A DNA stretch of 64,000 nt. It comes from Janthinobacterium sp. J1-1 (GTDB lineage: Bacteria; Pseudomonadota; Gammaproteobacteria; Burkholderiales; Burkholderiaceae_D). The notes below the pieces were generated by a model. It ran no database searches and was not told the DNA's origin. It saw only the letters and a program-made list of their open reading frames with translations. The stretch lies in NCBI RefSeq assembly GCF_030944405.1, contig NZ_CP132339.1:5022001-5086000 (forward strand), read 5' to 3'. A program made the translations under genes and the position numbers. Shown in pieces: positions 8,650 through 17,477 of the stretch. The first letter of the stretch is position 1; every line of letters begins with the position of its first letter.

Positions 8650-9540
8650 TCAGACTTTCTTGATCGCGGCTTTGCCGAACAGGCCGGACGGCTTGATGGC
8701 CAGTACCAGCAGCAGCAACAGCAGGCCCGGCACTTCCTTGTAGCCGGTGGAGATGTAATAACCGGTGGTGGTCTCGGCAATGCCCAGGATCAGGCCGCCG
8801 ACGATGGCGCCCACGCCCGAGGTCAGGCCGCCGATAATCGCCACCGCAAACGCCTTCAGGCCCAGCGAGGCGCCCATGGTGGCGCCGGTCAGGGTCAGGG
8901 GCGCGACCAGCACGCCGGCAAACGCGGCCGTGGCGGACGACAGCGCATACGAAAACGTGATCACCATGCCGGTGTTGATGCCCATCAGCCCGGCCGCGTC
9001 GCGGTCGTTGGCGGTGGCGACCACGGCCTTGCCGTAGATCGACTTGCGGTTGAACAGCTCGACCGCCAGCATGATGGCCAGCGCGCCGATGATCACGGCC
9101 ACCTGCATCTGCTGCACATTGGCGCCAAATAGCTGGAACGGCGCGGAACTGAGTGGCGAGGGAAACATCAGGTCATCCTTGCCCCAGATGTTTTCCGCCA
9201 CATTCTTGAAGATGATGGCCAGCGCGATGGTCGACATGATCCAGCCGAATTCGGACTTGATCTTGATCGCGGGGCGCACGCCGATCCACTCGACGAACAC
9301 GCCCTGCAGCGCGCCGAAGGCGATCACGATGGGGATCATCAGCAGGTAACTCATGTAGGGGCCGCCGTGGATGCTGCCCACCAGGGACAGGCCGACGAGC
9401 GCGCCCAGCATCAGGGATTCGCCCTGGCCGAAATTGAGCGTGCCGGAAGTGGCAAAGGTGAGTTGGTAGCCAAAGGCGATGACGGCGTAAATCATGCCCA
9501 GTGCTACGCCGCTGAAGACTAGCTGCAGGAAGATTTCCAT
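8650..9540 (-). CDS. livH: Branched-chain amino acid ABC transporter permease LivH
   Basis: A 296-residue inner-membrane permease with eight or so hydrophobic helices. It contains the LivH hallmark GLSLVGSIHGG-less variant of the N-terminal GYQLTFATSGTLNFGQGE segment (residues 25-43). The late cytoplasmic loop, DRDAAGLMGINTGMVITFSYAL, is the EAA-like coupling motif. It forms the transmembrane channel together with the LivM part of the next gene. It ends 7 nt before that gene. A possible terminator-like hairpin separates it from the upstream binding-protein gene. Confidence 0.92.
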   Translation of the reverse strand: MEIFLQLVFSGVALGMIYAVIAFGYQLTFATSGTLNFGQGESLMLGALVGLSLVGSIHGGPYMSYLLMIPIVIAFGALQGVFVEWIGVRPAIKIKSEFGWIMSTIALAIIFKNVAENIWGKDDLMFPSPLSSAPFQLFGANVQQMQVAVIIGALAIMLAVELFNRKSIYGKAVVATANDRDAAGLMGINTGMVITFSYALSSATAAFAGVLVAPLTLTGATMGASLGLKAFAVAIIGGLTSGVGAIVGGLILGIAETTTGYYISTGYKEVPGLLLLLLVLAIKPSGLFGKAAIKKV

Positions 9541-9586
9541 GGTATTCCCCGTGTGGCGGCAGGGAGCTCACTGCCGACGGACGATA

Positions 9587-9636
9587 AAAGAATGGCCAGG
9601 CTTGAGTCACTCGGGAGAGTTACTCAGGGCTGGCCA
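9587..9636 (-). terminator. Hairpin between binding-protein gene and livH
   Basis: Read on the minus strand, TGGCCAG (9630-9636 side) pairs with CTGGCCA (9593-9599 side) across an inner CTGAGT/ACTCAAG stem, and the hairpin is followed by TTCTTTT. It lies after the binding-protein stop and before livH. A leaky terminator here would give the usual excess of binding protein over permease. Confidence 0.45.
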
Positions 9637-9660
9637 CAGGGCAAGTCAAGCGCGGCGTGC

Positions 9661-10818
9661 TTATTTCGCCTGCACCACCTTGCCATCCTTGACTTCGCCA
9701 AACACGGTCAGGTCGGCGGTGATCGCCTCATGGTCGGTCTTGCTGAACGGTTTATCGTAGGTGGTGACGGCGCCTTCCACTTTTTCCGTCAGGTTTTCCA
9801 GCGCGGCGCGCACTTTCGGGCCGTCCGTGCCGCCGGCCTGCTTGAAGGCGGCGGCCAGCAGGTAGATGGAATCGTAGCCTTGCGCCGCCGACACGGCCGA
9901 CGGCATGCGGCCGCCCGACGGTTTGTAGGTGGCCACATAGGCGTCGATAAAGGCCTTGCGCTTGGGCGTGCTGGCATCCTGGATAAAGGTTTGTGGCATG
10001 CGCGTGCCGTTGCCGTTCTTGCCGGCGTTATCGATGAAGTTGCCCATGGCCAAGGTCCAGCTGCCGATCAGCGGCACTTTCCAGCCCAGTTTTTCCATGC
10101 CGTTGGCGATCTGCGCCAGTTCAGGGCCGATGCCGTAGGTCAGCACCACTTCCGCGCCCGCCTGTTTCGCCTTCAGCAATTGGGCCGTCATGTCGACGTC
10201 CTTGATATTGTATTTCTCGACCACCACCGCTTTCAGGCCTTTTTTATCGAGCGCTTTTTCCAGGTCTTCGCGGCCCAGCTGGCCGTAGTTGGTGGAGTCG
10301 GCCAGGATTGCCACTTTCTTGAAGTTGCGGCGCGTGACGGCTTCCTCGACGATCATGTGCGACTGGATCTGGTCGTTGGCGGCGTTGCGGAAGATATAAT
10401 TTTCAGGCTGGTCGGCAAACTGCTTGGTGACGATGGAGCCGGTGGCCACATTGTTCATCACGGGGATCTTGGCTTCCTGGTAGAAGCGCTGCGAGGCCAG
10501 CGCCACGCCCGTGTTGATGTAACCGACGGTGGCGGCGACTTTTTCCTTGTTGATCAGTTCCTGGGCGATCTGCACGCCGCGTTCGTTCTTCGCTTCGTCG
10601 TCGCGCTCGATCAACAGCAGCGAGCGGCCCAGCACGCCGCCCTTGGCATTGATTTCCGCCACGGCCAGCTTGACGCCGTCGCGCATCGACACGCCCATCG
10701 GCGCGGAACCGCCGGTAAACGGACCGGACACGCCGATCTTGATGGGGTCGGCTGCCACGGCCGCTTGCGAGAAACCCAATACCAAACTTGCCACGAGCAA
10801 TTTCTGTTTGAACTTCAT
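9661..10818 (-). CDS. Branched-chain amino acid ABC transporter substrate-binding protein
   Basis: A 385-residue periplasmic binding protein of the LivJ/LivK (Peripla_BP_6) family. A signal peptide covers residues 1-22 (KLLVASLVLGFSQAAVAA), and the mature protein begins DPIKIGVSGPFTGG, typical of the family. Other hallmarks are the VAATVGYINTGVALA and FRNAANDQIQSHM segments of the Venus-flytrap lobes. The start is set by AGGAG eight nt upstream; the longer in-frame reading would spoil the signal peptide. It is the first gene of the liv operon. The ligand (Leu/Ile/Val versus urea, amide or other) is not determinable here. Confidence 0.92.
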   Translation of the reverse strand: MKFKQKLLVASLVLGFSQAAVAADPIKIGVSGPFTGGSAPMGVSMRDGVKLAVAEINAKGGVLGRSLLLIERDDEAKNERGVQIAQELINKEKVAATVGYINTGVALASQRFYQEAKIPVMNNVATGSIVTKQFADQPENYIFRNAANDQIQSHMIVEEAVTRRNFKKVAILADSTNYGQLGREDLEKALDKKGLKAVVVEKYNIKDVDMTAQLLKAKQAGAEVVLTYGIGPELAQIANGMEKLGWKVPLIGSWTLAMGNFIDNAGKNGNGTRMPQTFIQDASTPKRKAFIDAYVATYKPSGGRMPSAVSAAQGYDSIYLLAAAFKQAGGTDGPKVRAALENLTEKVEGAVTTYDKPFSKTDHEAITADLTVFGEVKDGKVVQAK

Positions 10819-11130
10819 TTTGTCATCTCCTCTGATACAACGTTTTTGAGCCACTTATTTTTATAGTCGTACGCTGGATAACCGCCCCATCGATAAATCA
10901 TTGTAGGGTAGTAATGTGGCACCAGCAACAACTACATATGACGCGTCGCAACATATCAAAAACAACATATTTCGCCGTTGGCTGTCAGTATTCTGTAAGG
11001 AATCTATGGCGCAAACCAGGCGGACCGGAGCTCTCGAAACGATCTGATCTGGCGCAAAGTCACGCCATGCGGCCATGCTAAGGTCAGCCATGCCAGCGCC
11101 CGTGCGCGGGCTTGTCCACCTGGAGGCCGT
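10819..11130. other. Intergenic region between liv operon and lipoprotein gene
   Basis: A 312-base divergent gap, clearly more AT-rich than its surroundings from about 10850 to 11000. It holds the liv promoter candidate described separately and the leader of the binding-protein gene. Towards the right it holds a GGAGG ribosome binding site for the 11131 gene. I see no RNA gene or long inverted repeat in it. Confidence 0.5.
10900..10928 (-). promoter_or_regulatory. Probable promoter of the liv operon
   Basis: On the minus strand TTGCTG (-35, 10928-10923) is separated by 17 nt from TACAAT (-10, 10905-10900), about 80 nt before the binding-protein ATG. The -10 matches consensus at five of six positions and spacing is ideal; the -35 matches three of six. 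Confidence 0.42.
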
Positions 11131-12039
11131 ATGCAATCCCCTTCATTTTCAACGTCACGCCCCGCGTCGGCCGGCCTGCTGGCGGCCTTGCTGCTGAGCG
11201 GCTGCGCCAGCAATCTCGCGCCGGTGCGCAGCGTCGGCGAGCAGACGCAAAAACTGTCCGCCGCGGCCCACCCCATGCTGGCCGGCGCCGCCGACAGCTG
11301 CATGGCCAAGGCCATGCGCCAGCAACTGATCATGGCAACCCGTTTCGACGCGCAAGGCAGCGAACTGGCGGCGCGCCAGCGCTGTATCCTGGAAGAGGAA
11401 ATGAGTCCGCGCCTGCTGGCGCTGAACGAGGTACTGATCGCCTATGGCAAGGTACTGGTCGACACTGCCGACGGCAAAGTGTCATCGTACCAGGAACAAT
11501 TCAAGGGCCTGGGCGATGCGCTGGGTGGACTGGAACAGCCGGGCGCAGGCGCGCCTGTGCTGGACGCGGGGCAGCTGTCGGTGGTAATGAAACTGGCGCA
11601 ATACCTGAGTACGCTGGCAACCCGGCGCATGCAAAAAGCCAACCTGCGCGAGCTGCTGGCGCACCAGCAAGCCGTCGACATCACCAGCAACGCGCTCAAG
11701 AATTACGCGCTCAATATCCACCTGCCCAATCTGCGCGAGGAGGCGCGCGAAGTGGACCAGTTGCGCGGCGCCGTCGGGGCCATGTCAGGCGCGGAACCGT
11801 TGGCGGCCAACTATGTCGGCACCCATCTGTACCAGGAGCGCAAGCTGCTGGCGCAGCGGCAGGCGGCCGCCACCGCCTATGCGCAGGCGATCGACGCCAT
11901 GCAGCAAAGCCTGGCCGGCCTGGCCACCCACCTCGACCATCCGCAGGATGCGCAATGGCAGGCGCAGGTCGACGCGTTTGCGCAGCGCGTCGCGGTGATG
12001 GAACGCGAGGCCGCCCTGCCCTCGCCCGCGCGCTGGTAA
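11131..12039 (+). CDS. Putative lipoprotein of unknown function
   Basis: A 302-residue protein with a lipoprotein signal: a hydrophobic stretch ending in LLLSGC (Cys at about residue 26), so it should be acylated and anchored to a membrane on the periplasmic side. The mature part is almost wholly alpha-helical and rich in Ala, Gln, Leu and Glu, with heptad-like stretches around residues 170-215 and 240-285. That suggests a helical bundle or coiled coil. I recognise no family. The ribosome binding site GGAGG lies 6 nt upstream. The next gene follows after 16 nt with its own ribosome binding site, so the pair is probably an operon. Confidence 0.6.
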   Translation: MQSPSFSTSRPASAGLLAALLLSGCASNLAPVRSVGEQTQKLSAAAHPMLAGAADSCMAKAMRQQLIMATRFDAQGSELAARQRCILEEEMSPRLLALNEVLIAYGKVLVDTADGKVSSYQEQFKGLGDALGGLEQPGAGAPVLDAGQLSVVMKLAQYLSTLATRRMQKANLRELLAHQQAVDITSNALKNYALNIHLPNLREEAREVDQLRGAVGAMSGAEPLAANYVGTHLYQERKLLAQRQAAATAYAQAIDAMQQSLAGLATHLDHPQDAQWQAQVDAFAQRVAVMEREAALPSPARW

Positions 12040-12055
12040 CTGACAGGAGAACCCC

Positions 12056-12472
12056 ATGGCCACGCCCCTAGCCTTGACGAAAGAAGAAACCTATATGATC
12101 GCCGACAGCCTGGCCCAGGCCTCGAGCCTGGTGCTGGACTTGCGCATCCGCCAGCGCGCCACCTTGTCGCAGGAAGAACAGCAACTACTGGAAAAACATG
12201 AAAATCACCTGGACATGCTGGTCTCGCTGTTTCGCGCCTACGGCATTTATCTGATCACCGAGGATGCCCGGCAAGCCAGCGGCGAGCTGATGCAGGCGAT
12301 CGACAAGGGCAAGGCCAGGCTCAAGCGCATTACCGACATCAAGGCCGGCATCGAGACGGCGGCCAGGCTGGTCGACCTGGGTGCCGCCATCCTGTCGCGC
12401 GATCCCGTGGCGCTGGTGGAAGCGGCCGCCAGTCTGCGCAGCAAGCCGAAGAAAGACGACGCGCCAGCCTGA
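12056..12472 (+). CDS. Hypothetical helical protein
   Basis: A 138-residue, mostly helical soluble protein with no signal peptide and no recognised domain. The centre (residues 45-80, LEKHENHLDMLVSLFRAYGIYLITEDA) and a Lys-rich segment (KGKARLKRITDIKAGI) are its most distinctive parts. The Ala-rich C terminus ends in a lysine cluster (SKPKKDD). It follows the lipoprotein gene by 16 nt with an AGGAG site, so the two are likely cotranscribed. Its stop is adjacent to the end of the convergent Sel1 gene, with no gap. Confidence 0.55.
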   Translation: MATPLALTKEETYMIADSLAQASSLVLDLRIRQRATLSQEEQQLLEKHENHLDMLVSLFRAYGIYLITEDARQASGELMQAIDKGKARLKRITDIKAGIETAARLVDLGAAILSRDPVALVEAAASLRSKPKKDDAPA

Positions 12473-12991
12473 TTAAGGCTCCGGCTGGCGGTGCCCCATC
12501 GCGTGTTCCGCCATCTTGAAGTACAAGGCGGCCTGCTTCTGGTCGCGCGCATGGCCCATCGTTCCCTCCTGCAAGGCGATGGCCTTTTGCATCAAGGCCT
12601 CCGGGTATTCCAGCGCGCAGGCAGCGTCGAGCCAGTGGCGCGCCTGGTCCATATCACTGCTGGCCAGCATGTTTGCCGCGATAAACATGGCCGGCGCCAC
12701 CTGCCGCCGCGCCGCCAGCTCCAGCCAGCGCAAGGCGGCAACGCTGTCCGGTTCGCCGCCCATGCCGTTCTTGCGCATCAGCCCCAGATAGTAGGCGGCC
12801 ACACCGCTGCCCTCGCCAGCCGCCTGTTCGAACAGCAGCCGTGCCTGCGCTGCGCCCGCCTCGCCCGAACGCATCAGCACTTTCGCCTGCGCCACCGTTT
12901 CGGTGATGCTGTCCGGCGCTTGCGCACCGCATGCGCCGGACAGCGTCACCGCGGCAAATATCACCGAGGCAAGCGATGCCTTGAACCTCAC
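12473..12991 (-). CDS. Sel1-like repeat protein, exported
   Basis: A 172-residue protein with an N-terminal signal peptide (residues 1-23) and tandem Sel1/TPR-like helical repeats. The repeats are recognisable from AAGEGSGVAAYYLGLMRKNGMGG, AALRWLELAARRQ-APAMFIAANML and AALYFKMAEHAMG. Such proteins usually act as interaction scaffolds in the periplasm. The start ATG overlaps the stop of the upstream cyclic nucleotidase gene by 4 nt (ATGA), which predicts translational coupling. The coupling ties its job to the nucleotidase or its secretion, but no function is established. Confidence 0.7.
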   Translation of the reverse strand: MRFKASLASVIFAAVTLSGACGAQAPDSITETVAQAKVLMRSGEAGAAQARLLFEQAAGEGSGVAAYYLGLMRKNGMGGEPDSVAALRWLELAARRQVAPAMFIAANMLASSDMDQARHWLDAACALEYPEALMQKAIALQEGTMGHARDQKQAALYFKMAEHAMGHRQPEP

Positions 12992-15000
12992 TTCGACAGA
13001 TCGAGCTGGTACAACGCAAAGCCCTTGCCCGCGCCATCATCTGCTTTCAACAAGGTCACATTGTCGATGCCGGCCGCTTGCGCCAGCTCCAGCACCTTGG
13101 GCGCCGTATGGAACACCACCGGGCCCCTGGTGGCGGCCTTGGCAAAGCGCCAGCTGCGCGCCGCGCCGTTTTTCGCGCGCGTCAGCTGCTTTTCCTGCGT
13201 GATATAGGCGATCAGCAATTCGCGGTTGTTGTCGGGCGAAGCGAGCACCGTCTTGCTGCCGTCCAGGCCGGGAAAATTGCCGCCGCCGCTGGCGCGGTAG
13301 TTATTGGTGGCGATCAAGAATTCCTGTTGCAGGTCCACCGGTTTGCCTTGGTAAGTCAAGCGCTTGATGCGCTGGCCGGGCGTCTGCGTCACGTCGATCT
13401 CGTAGCTGATATCTTTGCTCGTGATGGTATCGAAGTTGTAGCTGGGATGGGCTGTATTGATCAGCTCCTGCGGCCCCATCTTGTTGGGGTCGATGGTATT
13501 GAAACGCTGGGCCGAATGTTCCAGCCAGGCCTTCAGTTCCGCGCCCGTCATCTTGACGCCGTACAGGGCGTTCGGATACAGGTACAGGTCAGCCGCGTTA
13601 TTGAGCGCCACATTGCCGGCCTTCACATCGGTAAAATCGGAGACGCCGGCCGAGCCGCTCTTGAACGGCGACGACATCGACAGCACCGGCAAGTTCGCGT
13701 ATTGCGGCAGATTGGCTTTGACATAGGCGGCCAGATAGCTTGTTTGCGCCTGGTTGACCACTTCGATGGCGCTGATATCGCCCACGTCGGCGAAATAGGT
13801 CGACATGCGGAAGTCGGTCGAGCCGACCGGCGTCTGCACATAGGCGATGGTGGCCGCGTGTTCGACGGCGACCAGTTTGGCGATCGCCGGATCGGCCTGG
13901 ACATAACTCTTGTCGGCGTTCTGGATGCCGCGCGCCTCGACCGTCGTTTGGGTTTTGTCGATCACCCACTGCTTGCCATCGTGCCGCAGGCGCAGGCCGA
14001 TCACGCCCAGGTGCTTGCCCCACAGATTGGCCATCACGGTCGGCACGCCATTGACCAGGCCACGGGCCTTGTCAACGCCAGGCAGATTGAATTGCGGCAC
14101 GGTGCTGCTGGCGTTCGGGAACAGCTGGTGCGAGTGGCCGATCAGCATGGCGTCCACGCCCGGTACCTGCGACAGATAATAATTGCCGTTTTCCATAGTC
14201 GGCGAGTAGGGGCTGTTGTCCAGGCCGCCGTGCGAAATGGCCACCACCAACTCGGCGCCCTTGGCGCGCATTTCCGGGATGAATTTTTCCGCCGTTTCGC
14301 GCACGCCCTGGGTATATACGCGCCCTTCCAGCCAGCGCTTGTCCCACGACATGATGGTCGGCGGCGCAAAGCTGATGATGCCCACTTTCACCGTGCTGGT
14401 AATCAGCTTGCCATCGGCGCCCATCGCCGTGATTTTCTTGTCGATAATGTGAAATGGCGCGAACAACGGCTTGCCGCTTTTCACGCTGTAGACATTGGCC
14501 AGCACTTGCGGAAACTGCGGCCCCGCGCAGCGCGGCTTGGCCGCATCGACGCTGTCGACGTCGAACTGGTTGCCCGTCACCTGGCTCAGGAAGGCCAGGC
14601 CGTAATTGAATTCATGGTTGCCGATGCCGCCGCCATCGACCTTCAGCAAATTCATGGCCTTGTAAATGGCCAGGGTCTGGTCGCAGGCCAACGGCTTTAC
14701 CAGCGCCTGGTAGTCGGCCAGCGCCGTGCCCTGGATGGTGTCGCCGTTGTCAAGCAGCAGGTTGTTCGGAAACTCGCTGCGCGCCTGCGCGATCAGGGCC
14801 GCCGTGCGTTCCAGGCCGATCGACGGCTCATCCTGCAGCTTGTAATAGTCATAACTGAGCACGTTGGCGTGCAAATCCGTCGTTTCCAGCAGGGCCAGGG
14901 TGGCGGTGCTGCCGACCGGGGTGGAGGCCGGCAAGGTGCCGCAGGCAGCCAGCAGGACGGGAGCGATCGGGAGTATGATCAGGCGCAAGGCAGTCGACAT
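12988..15000 (-). CDS. cpdB: Bifunctional 2',3'-cyclic-nucleotide 2'-phosphodiesterase / 3'-nucleotidase
   Basis: A 670-residue exported enzyme that opens 2',3'-cyclic nucleotides and removes 3' phosphate from nucleotides, letting the cell use extracellular RNA breakdown products. The N terminus has a lipobox-like LLAAC (Cys about residue 20), so it may be a lipoprotein rather than freely periplasmic as in E. coli. The metallophosphatase domain shows ETTDLHAN (metal Asp and His), DNGDTIQG, GNHEFNYG and later GHSHQLFPN. The C-terminal 5'-nucleotidase domain ends with the substrate-binding NNYRASGGGNFPG and a YITQEKQLTR segment. Length is typical. It overlaps the downstream Sel1 gene. Confidence 0.9.
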   Translation of the reverse strand: MSTALRLIILPIAPVLLAACGTLPASTPVGSTATLALLETTDLHANVLSYDYYKLQDEPSIGLERTAALIAQARSEFPNNLLLDNGDTIQGTALADYQALVKPLACDQTLAIYKAMNLLKVDGGGIGNHEFNYGLAFLSQVTGNQFDVDSVDAAKPRCAGPQFPQVLANVYSVKSGKPLFAPFHIIDKKITAMGADGKLITSTVKVGIISFAPPTIMSWDKRWLEGRVYTQGVRETAEKFIPEMRAKGAELVVAISHGGLDNSPYSPTMENGNYYLSQVPGVDAMLIGHSHQLFPNASSTVPQFNLPGVDKARGLVNGVPTVMANLWGKHLGVIGLRLRHDGKQWVIDKTQTTVEARGIQNADKSYVQADPAIAKLVAVEHAATIAYVQTPVGSTDFRMSTYFADVGDISAIEVVNQAQTSYLAAYVKANLPQYANLPVLSMSSPFKSGSAGVSDFTDVKAGNVALNNAADLYLYPNALYGVKMTGAELKAWLEHSAQRFNTIDPNKMGPQELINTAHPSYNFDTITSKDISYEIDVTQTPGQRIKRLTYQGKPVDLQQEFLIATNNYRASGGGNFPGLDGSKTVLASPDNNRELLIAYITQEKQLTRAKNGAARSWRFAKAATRGPVVFHTAPKVLELAQAAGIDNVTLLKADDGAGKGFALYQLDLSK

Positions 15001-15103
15001 GGGCAGGGTCAGAATAAGTAAAACTGGCCATCATACGCGCCGCTCCCCTGGCACGCAATCGATGCGCCCAAGCATGGCGAACCGGCGCGCCGCAGGAAGG
15101 CAG

Positions 15104-16054
15104 ATGGTGGATCTCTATCGGAAGTTCATCGATACGGCACTCGTCAAGGCCATCAGCGGCAATCCGGCGCTGGCCTTCCTGGTGCTGGGCAGCTTGCTGT
15201 TCTTTGCCAGCACGCGCGAACTCGTCATCTTCAATGTCGATATCGCCCCCTATCTGACCGATCTGGGCCGCACCATCGTGATTGCCGGCGTGTTTTCCGT
15301 GATTCTCAAGTCGGTGCAGTTTTCGGCCGTGTTTCGCGACATTATCATGGCCGCCATTTACAACCCGGCCCATATCGATGATGAACCCTTGCTGCTGAAA
15401 AACTGGCGGCTGATTACCGACGCGATTTTCTCCAGGTGGCTGCCAGCGCACTACCCGCGGCCGACCAGCTTGCTGAACAGCCGCTATATCGACAGCAAGG
15501 CGGACTACCACTTTACCGACTTCCAGATCCAGTACGACATCGATGTCCAGGCCGATGGCAAGGGCAGCGTGAGCAATACCTTGAAAGCCGACATCTTGCT
15601 TGCCCCCAAGCGCAAACAGCCGGTATTTGTGCAGACCATCGAAGGTGATGGCCCCACCAAACTGCTGTGGCTGCGCATCAATGACAAGACCTTCGAAACC
15701 TATGATTTCCAGGTCCTGCCGAATGATACCCGTACCAGGAAACTAACCCTGGACCTCGCCGAGCACATCAATCCGCATACCGGCAGCGCGCGCCTGGAAC
15801 GCGCCTTCAAGACCGAGCAGAACGTGCACAGCGAACCGTTCATCAACGCCACGCTCACGCGTTTCATCAATGGCGCGGTGATCAAGACGCGCATCAGCAA
15901 GGGGTATCATATCCGCTTTATCAATGACAGCATCGAAATGGCCAATGACGATCCGGTGGCCGATACCGACGGCTATCTGCGCTGGGTGCTGGCGGTACCG
16001 GGCAAATTGCTTTTGCCCGGACAGGGGTATACACTGGTGATCGTCAAGGAATAA
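15104..16054 (+). CDS. Hypothetical membrane protein
   Basis: A 316-residue protein of unknown function. Two transmembrane helices occupy about residues 20-36 (PALAFLVLGSLLFFAS) and 47-64 (LGRTIVIAGVFSVILKSV). The remaining 250 residues form a soluble, beta-rich domain (DADILLAP-like strand repeats, DLAEHINPHTGSARLERAF). The start at 15104 is preferred because it has AGGAAGG upstream; the open frame continues further 5' but would overlap the divergent cpdB gene. I cannot assign a family. It is divergent from cpdB across about 100 bases, without operon partners. Confidence 0.6.
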   Translation: MVDLYRKFIDTALVKAISGNPALAFLVLGSLLFFASTRELVIFNVDIAPYLTDLGRTIVIAGVFSVILKSVQFSAVFRDIIMAAIYNPAHIDDEPLLLKNWRLITDAIFSRWLPAHYPRPTSLLNSRYIDSKADYHFTDFQIQYDIDVQADGKGSVSNTLKADILLAPKRKQPVFVQTIEGDGPTKLLWLRINDKTFETYDFQVLPNDTRTRKLTLDLAEHINPHTGSARLERAFKTEQNVHSEPFINATLTRFINGAVIKTRISKGYHIRFINDSIEMANDDPVADTDGYLRWVLAVPGKLLLPGQGYTLVIVKE

Positions 16055-16370
16055 ATCTCAAGGAGCTTGTCATGAAACTGGCGACCAAAGAAACCATCTG
16101 AACCTGGCACAGGATGCCCGCCAACATGGCAAGGCGGTTCTGTCGCATCAGCTTGATTGCCCCGGTGCTACGCGCATCGGGCAAAACGCGGCCCGCATGT
16201 CTTGCAGGCGGGCGCCGCGCCTCTCCGTGCCCCCTCCGTGTACCGATCCCATCGCCAGTATCGGCATTATCACCCACCATTAATTCTTGCGCGCCGCAGT
16301 GCGACGGCCGGCTTGTGTCCGCTCTAGCGTATAATGTGAGGTTTGATTACACTACTAAAAGACCAAAATC
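16055..16370. other. Intergenic region before prfB
   Basis: A 316-base gap with no normal gene. It contains the nine-codon mini-ORF at its left end and a GCCCGC/GCGGGC hairpin (16191-16213). On the right there is a consensus TATAAT (16330-16335) about 35 nt before the prfB ATG, which is the best -10 candidate for prfB, although I see no good -35. The rest looks like unremarkable GC-rich spacer. Confidence 0.45.
16072..16101 (+). other. Nine-codon mini-ORF with strong ribosome binding site
   Basis: An ATG preceded by AAGGAG at ideal spacing opens a nine-residue frame (MKLATKETI) that ends in TGA. It lies 17 nt after the stop of the 15104 gene. It could be a tiny leader peptide or the severed start of a lost gene. 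There is no visible continuation with protein-like character. Confidence 0.3.
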
Positions 16371-17475
16371 ATGGAAGCCGAACGCATCAATATCATCTCC
16401 GCCCTGCTCTCCGACCTGACGGTCCGCGAAGCCGAACTTCGGAGGTATCTTTGACTTCACTGTCAAGTCGGAGAAACTAGAGCAAGTCAACGAAGAACTG
16501 GAAGACCCCACCGTCTGGAACGATCCCAAGCGCGCCCAGGATCTTGGTAAAGAGAAGAAGGCGCTGGAAGCCATCGTCTTTACTTTGACCCGCGCCGACG
16601 CAGACCTCAGCGATACCAAAGACCTGTTCGCCATGGCGCGCGAAGAAGGCGACGACGAGACGCTCGAAGCGATCGAAGGCGACGTGCAGGACATCCTCAA
16701 GGTCATCGAAAGCATGGAGTTCCGCCGGATGTTCAACAATCCGATGGACCCGAACAACTGCTTCATCGACATCCAGGCCGGCGCCGGCGGCACCGAAGCC
16801 CAGGACTGGGCCTCGATGCTGCTGCGCCAGTACCTGCGCTATTGCGAACGCAAGGGCTTCAAGGTTGAAATCCTGGAGCAATCCGACGGCGAGGTCGCCG
16901 GCATCAAGACCGCCACCCTGAAGGTCGAGGGCGATCACGCCTATGGCTTCCTGCGCACGGAAACCGGCGTGCACCGCCTGGTGCGCAAGTCGCCGTTCGA
17001 CTCGGCCAATGGCCGCCATACCTCGTTCACGTCGCTGTTCGTGTATCCGGAAGTCGATGATTCGATCGAGATCGATGTCAACCCGGCCGATATCCGCGTC
17101 GACACCTACCGCGCATCGGGCGCTGGTGGTCAGCACATCAATAAAACCGACTCCGCCGTCCGCATGACGCACGCGCCGACCGGCATCGTGGTGCAGTGCC
17201 AGAACGACCGTTCGCAGCACCGCAACCGCGCCGAAGCGATGGAAATGCTGAAAGCCAAGCTGTACGAACACGAACTGCGCAAGCGCATGAGCGAACAGCA
17301 GAAGCTGGAAGACTCGAAGACCGACGTGGGCTGGGGCCACCAGATCCGCTCCTACGTGCTGGACCAGTCCCGCATCAAGGACTTGCGCACCGGTTTCGAG
17401 ACGGGCAACACCAAGGGCGTGCTCGATGGCGACATCGACGAGTTCATTTCCGCTTCCCTGAAACAAGGCGTTTAA
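16371..17475 (+). CDS. prfB: Peptide chain release factor 2, with programmed +1 frameshift
   Basis: RF2 recognises UGA and UAA stop codons and triggers release of the finished protein. Codons 1-27 run from the ATG at 16371 to CTT, then TGA (16452-16454) interrupts the frame. A +1 slip at CTT-TGA-C continues from GAC at 16453 to give a 367-residue protein (E. coli 365). An internal ribosome-binding-like GGAGG sits three nt upstream of CTT, exactly as in the known autoregulatory site. The anticodon-like SPF (about 207-209) and the catalytic GGQ (about 252-254) are both intact. Low RF2 favours frameshifting and so more RF2. The HAD phosphatase gene begins 2 nt after its stop. Confidence 0.95.
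16441..16455 (+). promoter_or_regulatory. RF2 programmed frameshift site
   Basis: The bases GGAGGTATCTTTGAC contain the Shine-Dalgarno-like GGAGG, the slippery CTT codon and the in-frame TGA followed by C. This is the classical RF2 autoregulatory recoding signal; frame before and after it encode contiguous RF2 sequence. Confidence 0.93.
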
Positions 17476-17477
17476 GA

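Noticed and set aside
6678..8663. 661-codon open frame opposite the LivM-LivG fusion
   Set aside because: Shadow frame rich in His and Gln; no start signal.
13078..15021. 647-codon open frame opposite cpdB
   Set aside because: Composition is that of a shadow and the nucleotidase motifs lie on the opposite strand.
16371..16454. prfB as a pseudogene because of an early TGA
   Set aside because: The stop is the known RF2 programmed frameshift site with all elements intact, and the continuing frame is full RF2.
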